From positions 44,181 to 108,180 of the forward strand of contig NZ_JAAMRE010000021.1 of assembly GCF_013522705.1 (NCBI RefSeq): a stretch of DNA of 64,000 nt. The letters are read 5' to 3'. The position numbers and the translations under genes were made by a program. Source of the stretch: Pseudomonas lurida (GTDB taxonomy: Bacteria > Pseudomonadota > Gammaproteobacteria > Pseudomonadales > Pseudomonadaceae). Within the stretch, counting starts at the first letter, position 1; the number at the start of each line of letters is the position of its first letter. Below the pieces are notes generated by a model. The model was not told the origin of the DNA. It searched no databases and saw only the letters and a program-made list of their open reading frames with translations. Of this stretch, positions 59,114-64,000 are shown in pieces.

Positions 59114-59926
59114 TCAGAGTTGACGAATGACCTGGGCAGCGGTCGCCACGTTATGGGCCAGGTGCAGCGGGTTGATGGTCCCGACAATAGCACTGGCGAC
59201 GCCCGGTTGCGCAAACAACAAGGTGAAACTGGCGCGAATTGGATCCATTCCTGGCGCCAGGCACACATGGCCGCTGGCCAGGGCCTTTTTGACCAGGATG
59301 CCTTTGCCGTGGGCCGCCGCATAATCAATGACGGCTTTCTCGGCCTGTTCGTTCAGATTGTAGGTAACCATCGCGCAGTCCCCCTGTTCCAGAGCCTGCA
59401 CGCCGCCTTCGACGGTTTTGCCGGAGAAGCCGAAACCGCGAATCTTGCCCTCGTGCTTGAGCTGCGCCAGCGTCTGGTACACCTCGCAGTCGTTGAGGAT
59501 GTGCAAGTCGTTGCCGTCCGAATGCACCAAAACCAGGTCGATAAAATCCGTTTCAAGTCGTTTCAAACTACGTTCTATCGACAGGCGTGTATGGGCGGCG
59601 CTGAAATCGTGACGCGACACGCCCGCCTCGAATTCTTCGCCCACCTTGCTGACGATCACCCACTCCTGACGCTGGCCGCGCAACAACGGCCCCAGGCGTT
59701 CTTCGCTCATGCCGTAGGCTGGTGCGGTGTCGATCAGGTTGATGCCCAATTCCCGGGCCTGACGCAGCAGCATGCGCGCCTCGTCGTCGGCGGGGATCTG
59801 GAAACCATTGGGGTATTTCACCCCTTGGTCGCGACCCAGCTTGACGGTGCCCAGGCCCAGCGGCGAGACGAGCAGGCCGGTGCTGCCCAGCGGGCGATGC
59901 AGGTCGTGCAGGGTAGGCAGGCTCAT
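59114..59926 (-). CDS. Aldo/keto reductase
   Basis: The 270-residue (beta/alpha)8-barrel oxidoreductase has the AKR catalytic tetrad: Asp in NLIDTAPAYG, Tyr in the same segment, Lys in VIVSKVGEEF and His in LVLVHSDGND. It reduces carbonyls with NADPH; the physiological substrate is not known. The ATG at 59926 overlaps the stop of the upstream FAD oxidoreductase (ATGA), so the two are co-translated. PAO1 has both at this position (PA4992-PA4991, from memory). The residues TIVGTINPLHLAHNV near the C-terminus contain the cofactor-phosphate region. Confidence 0.9.
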   Translation of the reverse strand: MSLPTLHDLHRPLGSTGLLVSPLGLGTVKLGRDQGVKYPNGFQIPADDEARMLLRQARELGINLIDTAPAYGMSEERLGPLLRGQRQEWVIVSKVGEEFEAGVSRHDFSAAHTRLSIERSLKRLETDFIDLVLVHSDGNDLHILNDCEVYQTLAQLKHEGKIRGFGFSGKTVEGGVQALEQGDCAMVTYNLNEQAEKAVIDYAAAHGKGILVKKALASGHVCLAPGMDPIRASFTLLFAQPGVASAIVGTINPLHLAHNVATAAQVIRQL

Positions 59927-61092
59927 GGCAACAGGGTCTCCCAGACGGGCACGCCGAGGGCGGGCTTGGGCAGTTCCGGCAGCGGTTGCGTGGCGCCAGG
60001 CTGAATGCCGTCGCGTTCCAGGCTGTGCAGCACGCGATCGGCGAAGTCCGGCGCCAGGGCCAGTTTGGTTGGCCAGCCCACCAGCAGGCGGCCCTGCTCG
60101 GCGAGGAAGGCGTTGTCGGGGCGGCTCAGGCCCGACTGCAGGGGCTCGGCGCGATCGACACGCAGGGTGGCCCAGCGGGTCTGGCTCATGTCGATCCAGG
60201 GCAGCAGGTGTGCCAGCTCTTGCTGCGCGGTGGCGATCTGTGCCTCTGGTGTGCGCGCCACGCCATCGGCTTCGGCGATGTCGCCGCCCATGTACCAGAC
60301 CCATTCGCCATTGGCGGCCGGGTGCGTGGTGATGGTCAGGCGCGGCTTGGTGCCACCGCCCAGGCAGTGAGCGTACAGCGGCTTCAGGCCGGGGCCTTTG
60401 GCGAGGATCATGTGCAGCGCCCGCTTCTGCATGGCCGGCTGGCTCAGGCCCAGGGCGCTGAGCAAGTCTGCGGTGCCGGCGCCGGCGCTCAACACGATGC
60501 GTTGGGCGCGAATCTCGCGGCCGTCCACTTTCAAGCCCACCAGGCTGTCGCCGTCCAGCAGCGGTTCAATGTGCTGCCCGGCGAGCAGGCTGTCACCGGC
60601 CAGCTGCGCGAGGCGCTCGATGACGCTGGGTACGTCCACTACCAGTTCGGCCAGGCGGTAGACCTTGCCCTTGAAGCGTTTGTCTTGCAAAGCCGGCGGC
60701 AACTCGTCGCCCTTGACCTGATCCACCCGGCCACGTACGGCCTTGCTGGCGAAGAAACTGGTGAGGTTGCCGGCGAGTGTGCCGGGGGACCACAGGTAGT
60801 GGGCCTGGGACAGCACGCGCACGCCGGACAGGTCCAGCTCGCCATCGCCGGCCAGGGCTTCGCGCCAGCGGCGCGGCATGTCGGCGATGGCTTCGGAGGC
60901 GCCGGTGAGGGCGCCGTGCAACGCATACTTGGCGCCGCCGTGAATGATCCCCTGGGACTTGACGCTTTGTCCGCCACCGAGGGTGGCGCTCTCCACCAGC
61001 ACCGTGGCGAATCCCTGGCGGCGCAGGCGCGCGTTGAGCCAGAGGCCGGCAACCCCGGCGCCGACAATCAGAACGTCGGTGGAAATAGGCAT
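59923..61092 (-). CDS. FAD-dependent oxidoreductase (DAO family)
   Basis: The 389-residue flavoprotein begins with the dinucleotide-binding fold VLIVGAGVAGLWLNARLRRQGF (about 7-28, GxGxxG). The substrate part has SQGIIHGGAKYALHGALTGASEAIADMPRRW. The DAO-type domain suggests oxidation of an amine, amino acid or glycerol-phosphate-like compound; the substrate is unknown. It is ATGA-coupled with the aldo/keto reductase. The gene is transcribed from the region behind the SMR gene, which lies on the same strand 82 bases upstream. Confidence 0.87.
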   Translation of the reverse strand: MPISTDVLIVGAGVAGLWLNARLRRQGFATVLVESATLGGGQSVKSQGIIHGGAKYALHGALTGASEAIADMPRRWREALAGDGELDLSGVRVLSQAHYLWSPGTLAGNLTSFFASKAVRGRVDQVKGDELPPALQDKRFKGKVYRLAELVVDVPSVIERLAQLAGDSLLAGQHIEPLLDGDSLVGLKVDGREIRAQRIVLSAGAGTADLLSALGLSQPAMQKRALHMILAKGPGLKPLYAHCLGGGTKPRLTITTHPAANGEWVWYMGGDIAEADGVARTPEAQIATAQQELAHLLPWIDMSQTRWATLRVDRAEPLQSGLSRPDNAFLAEQGRLLVGWPTKLALAPDFADRVLHSLERDGIQPGATQPLPELPKPALGVPVWETLLP

Positions 61093-61174
61093 GCGCGCGG
61101 GACCTCTGCGTTGGAAATGGGCGCCTAGTATAGCGCGCAGTGCCCCGTTATCAGTGCGACACGTTGGCCGCGGC

Positions 61175-61510
61175 TCAATGCCCTGCGGTTTTGGAGAACA
61201 ACTGAATCACCACCACTCCCAGCACAATCAAGCCCATGCCCAGCATCGCCGGCAGGTCGAGCTTCTGCCCGTAGATAAACAGTGCCGCAACGCTGACCAT
61301 CACGATCCCCATCCCGGCCCACACGGCATAGGCCACGCCCACCGGCACTGTGCGCACCACCAGGGTGAGCATCCAGAACGCTACGCCGTAGCCGACGATT
61401 ACCAGCAGCAGTGGGATTGGGGTGCTCCAGCCCTTGATAGCTTTCATGGAAACAGTGGCGATCACTTCCGAGCAGATGGCGATGGCCAGGTAGCAATAGG
61501 CAGCGTTCAT
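61175..61510 (-). CDS. SMR family multidrug/guanidinium-type exporter
   Basis: The 111-residue protein has four transmembrane helices and the conserved membrane Glu (E15 in AIAICSEVIATVSMKA). These place it in the small multidrug resistance family (EmrE/QacE-like), which exports cationic compounds or polyamines against proton entry. ATG 61510 is preceded by a purine stretch (reverse of AGGGGAAATC). It is divergent from the LysR gene, with a shared 102-base control region holding an ATC-N9-GAT palindrome. PAO1 has the same arrangement (PA4990-PA4989, from memory). Confidence 0.92.
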   Translation of the reverse strand: MNAAYCYLAIAICSEVIATVSMKAIKGWSTPIPLLLVIVGYGVAFWMLTLVVRTVPVGVAYAVWAGMGIVMVSVAALFIYGQKLDLPAMLGMGLIVLGVVVIQLFSKTAGH

Positions 61511-61584
61511 AGGGGAAATCCTCGGCGTAGGGCGGGTCAATCAGGCCGGCATTTTAGCCGCTGCCTGGATGGGGTAAAGTCATT

Positions 61585-61607
61585 ACCTATCCGTATAAGA
61601 GATAGGT
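61585..61607. promoter_or_regulatory. LysR-type operator: ACCTATC-N9-GATAGGT
   Basis: A perfect 7-bp inverted repeat with nine-base spacing lies five bases before the LysR ATG and 74 bases before the SMR ATG. The ATC-N9-GAT core is a recognised LysR-type site pattern. It fits autoregulation of the LysR gene and control of the SMR gene. Confidence 0.75.
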
Positions 61608-61612
61608 TGCGT

Positions 61613-62503
61613 ATGAGCGTTCAATGGGATCTGGAGCAGATGCGTCTGTTTGTCAGCGTGGCCGAGCAGCGCTCGTTTTCGGCGGTGGCACGCGGGCAGC
61701 GCAAGGCACAGTCGGCGGTCAGCAACGGCATTGCAATGCTGGAGGCTGACTTGGGCGTGAGTCTGTTCGAACGCAGCAGCGGTCGCCAGCCGCGCCTGAC
61801 CGAAGCCGGCGCTGTGTTGCTCGAAGAGGCGCGCGAAGTCTTGCGCCAGTGTGAACGCCTCAGCGGACGCGCCCTGTCATTGATGCGTGGCGAAGAAGCC
61901 TGTCTGCGCCTGGCTCAGGACGAGGCGATGCTGTATCAGCCGGTGCTCGACAGCCTGGACGCCCTGGCGGGGAAGTTTCCCAATCTGGAAGTGCAGCTTT
62001 CCAGCGCCGCCCAAGGCGATGTCGCGCGCAAATTGGTGGAGCGCAAGGCTGACCTGGGCATGCTGTTCTATCACGACCAAATTCCCGAAGCATTGGAGCG
62101 TCGGGTGGTGGGCAGTGTGGAGATGGTTACGGTCTGCGGGCGCCGGCATCCGCTGGCGGCGCAGAACCGCGTGGATTGCCAGGGTCTGGCGCAATATCGC
62201 CAGTTATTGATGTCGACCCAGACCAGTGTCTATCCCGGCAGCGAAGCCGCCAGCCCGCAGGTCTGGCGGGCCGACAGCTTCTACGTGCTGGCCGAATGGC
62301 TGATCCGTGGCCTGGGCTGGGCCTGGCTGCCTCGGCACGTGGTGCAATACCCCGCCTACCAGAACCTGATGGTCGAACTCGACAGCGAATGGACCCCACC
62401 GGCACTGGTGGTCGAGTTGGTCTGGCGGCGCGATGAGCCCCTGGGGCCTGCCGCGCGATTTCTCGCTGAGCGTTTTGCCGAGTGTCTGCGGGCGATTGAC
62501 TGA
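61613..62503 (+). CDS. LysR family transcriptional regulator, divergent to the SMR exporter
   Basis: The 296-residue regulator has the N-terminal winged helix (about 5-63: DLEQMRLFVSVAEQRSFSAVARGQRKAQSAVSNGIAMLEADLGVSLFERS) and a LysR substrate-binding domain (about 90-290). ATG 61613 follows the ACCTATC-N9-GATAGGT palindrome closely. Its probable target is the divergent SMR gene. The ligand is unknown. PAO1 has the same pair (PA4989, from memory). waaA follows 23 bases downstream on the same strand. Confidence 0.93.
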   Translation: MSVQWDLEQMRLFVSVAEQRSFSAVARGQRKAQSAVSNGIAMLEADLGVSLFERSSGRQPRLTEAGAVLLEEAREVLRQCERLSGRALSLMRGEEACLRLAQDEAMLYQPVLDSLDALAGKFPNLEVQLSSAAQGDVARKLVERKADLGMLFYHDQIPEALERRVVGSVEMVTVCGRRHPLAAQNRVDCQGLAQYRQLLMSTQTSVYPGSEAASPQVWRADSFYVLAEWLIRGLGWAWLPRHVVQYPAYQNLMVELDSEWTPPALVVELVWRRDEPLGPAARFLAERFAECLRAID

Positions 62504-62526
62504 AAAAGTCGATAAACTCCGCCGCC

Positions 62527-63804
62527 ATGAATAGAACTCTCTACACCTGTCTGTTTTACCTGGCGCTGCCGTTGGTGGCCTTACGTCTGTGGCTGCGCGC
62601 GCGCAAGGCGCCGGCTTACGCCCAGCGCGTGGGCGAACGGTTCTCCTATGGCTTGCCGACGTTGCAGCCGGGCGGGATCTGGGTGCATGCCGTCTCGGTG
62701 GGCGAAAGCATCGCGGCCGCGCCGATGGTCCGGGGGTTGCTGGCGCGTTATCCACACCTGCCGATCACGCTCACCTGCATGACGCCCACCGGTTCCGAGC
62801 GGATCCAGGCCCTGTTCGCCAACGAGCCGCGCATCCAGCACTGCTATTTGCCGTATGACTTACCCTGCGCGGCCAAGCGCTTTCTGGATCGCGTGCAGCC
62901 GAAACTGGCAGTGATCATGGAGACCGAGCTGTGGCCCAACCATATCCACGCCTGTGCCCGGCGCGGCATTCCGGTGGCGCTGGCCAATGCGCGGCTGTCG
63001 GCGCGCTCGGCCAAAGGTTATGGGCGCTTCGCCAAGTTAACCGCGCCGATGCTGTCGCAGATGAGCCTGTTGGCCGTGCAAACGCAGACTGAAGCCCAGC
63101 GCTTCCTGAGCCTGGGCGCACGCCCTGAAACCGTCGAGGTGACCGGTTCGATCAAGTTCGACCTGACCGTCGACCCGCAATTATCGGCCCGCGCCGCCGC
63201 GCTGCGTGCGCAATGGGGCGCCACTGAACGGCCGGTGTGGATCGCCGCCAGCACCCACGCCGGCGAAGATGAAGTGGTGCTGGCGGCCCATCGCCAACTT
63301 CTCGACAGCTACCCCAATGCGTTGCTGATTCTGGTGCCGCGCCATCAGGAACGCTTCGGGCCGATGTTCGATCTGTGCCGGCAGCAAGGCTTTACCACGG
63401 TTCGGCGCTCCAGCGGCGAGCCCGTCACGGCGCAGACCTCGGTGCTGCTGGGCGACACCATGGGCGAGCTGTTGTTTCTGTACGCCCTGGCGGACAGCGC
63501 CTTCGTCGGCGGCAGCCTGGTAGCGACCGGCGGTCATAACCCATTGGAACCGGCAGCCTTGGCCTTGCCGGTGATCATGGGGCCGCACGTATTCAACTTT
63601 CTCGAAATTACCGCAATGATGCGCGAAGCCGGGGCGTTACGCGAAGTGGATGACGCCCAAGGGTTGGCCGAAGCCGTGCGACAGTTATTCGAACTGCCGC
63701 AGGATGCGCGCAAGATGGCGCAGGCGGGGCTCAAGGTGATGCAGGCCAACCAGGGCGCGCTTGAGCGACTGCTCGATGGTCTGGGCCGATTGATCGCGAT
63801 TTAA
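62527..63804 (+). CDS. waaA: 3-deoxy-D-manno-octulosonic acid (Kdo) transferase WaaA
   Basis: The 425-residue GT30 enzyme adds Kdo to lipid IVA, the earliest core step. A membrane-anchor segment (about 1-22) is followed by the N-lobe with GGIWVHAVSVGESIAAAPMVRGLL (catalytic Glu region, about 50-73). The C-lobe has the CMP-Kdo-binding GGSLVATGGHNPLEPAALALPVIMGPHVFNF. Its start follows LysR by 23 bases. It is the last complete gene in the window. Pseudomonas WaaA is bifunctional, adding two Kdo units, which is inferred here. Confidence 0.96.
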   Translation: MNRTLYTCLFYLALPLVALRLWLRARKAPAYAQRVGERFSYGLPTLQPGGIWVHAVSVGESIAAAPMVRGLLARYPHLPITLTCMTPTGSERIQALFANEPRIQHCYLPYDLPCAAKRFLDRVQPKLAVIMETELWPNHIHACARRGIPVALANARLSARSAKGYGRFAKLTAPMLSQMSLLAVQTQTEAQRFLSLGARPETVEVTGSIKFDLTVDPQLSARAAALRAQWGATERPVWIAASTHAGEDEVVLAAHRQLLDSYPNALLILVPRHQERFGPMFDLCRQQGFTTVRRSSGEPVTAQTSVLLGDTMGELLFLYALADSAFVGGSLVATGGHNPLEPAALALPVIMGPHVFNFLEITAMMREAGALREVDDAQGLAEAVRQLFELPQDARKMAQAGLKVMQANQGALERLLDGLGRLIAI

Positions 63805-63810
63805 CGTGAG

Positions 63811-63890
63811 AAGGAGGCTTGCCCTTGATGGCGATCTGCCAGATCAACTAGTGTTGGCTGTCTTGCGCTAACGGGGGCAAGCCCGCTCAT
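63811..63890. repeat. Degenerate REP doublet behind waaA
   Basis: GGAGGCTTGCCC (63813-63824) and GGGGGCAAGCCCGCTC (63873-63888) are inverted REP cores with a 48-base spacer, a worn copy of the REPIN layout at 2200-2284. It follows the waaA stop by about nine bases. The remaining 110 bases to the window end hold no feature I can assign. Confidence 0.7.
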
Positions 63891-64000
63891 ACATGGACGC
63901 CCCCAGTATGCCAAGCACTCAATTCGTGAAAACACAGACGGGATAAGGTTGCAGCCATACATCCGGACTTTAAGTGAGGCGGTGCCTCTGTCCCTGATGG

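Overview
The window is chromosomal DNA from a Pseudomonas of the fluorescens group. The evidence is high GC content, dense gene packing, GTGGGAG-type REP hairpins between genes, and a gene order that (from memory, not computed) follows the P. aeruginosa PAO1 block from about PA5028 down to PA4988. I see no rRNA, tRNA, CRISPR array, insertion sequence or prophage.

Layout. 1-1066: start of a minus-strand cluster running off the left edge (ketoacyl-synthase-like chain-length factor plus lysophospholipid acyltransferase), most like the head of an aryl polyene (APE) cluster. 1404-9517: a lone ParA-type ATPase, then a minus-strand run of K+/H+ antiporter, MscK-type mechanosensitive channel, SelO AMPylase and thioredoxin 2. 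9693-13916: chemoreceptor, a small coiled-coil/ZapA-like pair, and an acyl-CoA dehydrogenase. 14088-19983: divergent putA and putP for proline use, with five copies of a GTTGCA-containing 10-mer between them. 20191-22952: an orphan type VI secretion VgrG and its DUF4123 adaptor with no effector gene behind them. 22938-28741: metY-like, rlmJ, msrA and the c-di-GMP phosphodiesterase dipA. 29059-33365: aceE-aceF, preceded by a promoter with two matching 13-bp palindromes 52 bp apart. 33749-36688: glnE.

36744-43693 is a tightly overlapping LPS core operon: waaF, waaC, waaG, waaP and three more kinase-fold proteins (five kinase folds in all). After a convergent PqqU/YncD-like TonB receptor and a lipoprotein, LPS genes resume at 46475: carbamoyltransferase, mig-14, a PIG-L deacetylase (dnpA) and two glycosyltransferases (ssg, wapR). 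Facing them is an O-antigen ligase fused to a kinase-fold domain, then msbA, hldE, a protein of unknown function, an aldo/keto reductase, an FAD oxidoreductase, an SMR exporter with its divergent LysR regulator, and waaA (Kdo transferase).

Together the right half codes for most steps from ADP-heptose synthesis (hldE) through Kdo and heptose transfer, core phosphorylation and carbamoylation, lipid A-core flipping (msbA) and O-antigen ligation (waaL). The most unusual items are the ligase-kinase fusion with a changed catalytic loop, the pseudokinase-like member of the waa operon, the effector-less VgrG pair, the ZapA paralogue, the twin palindromes at aceE and the put operator array.
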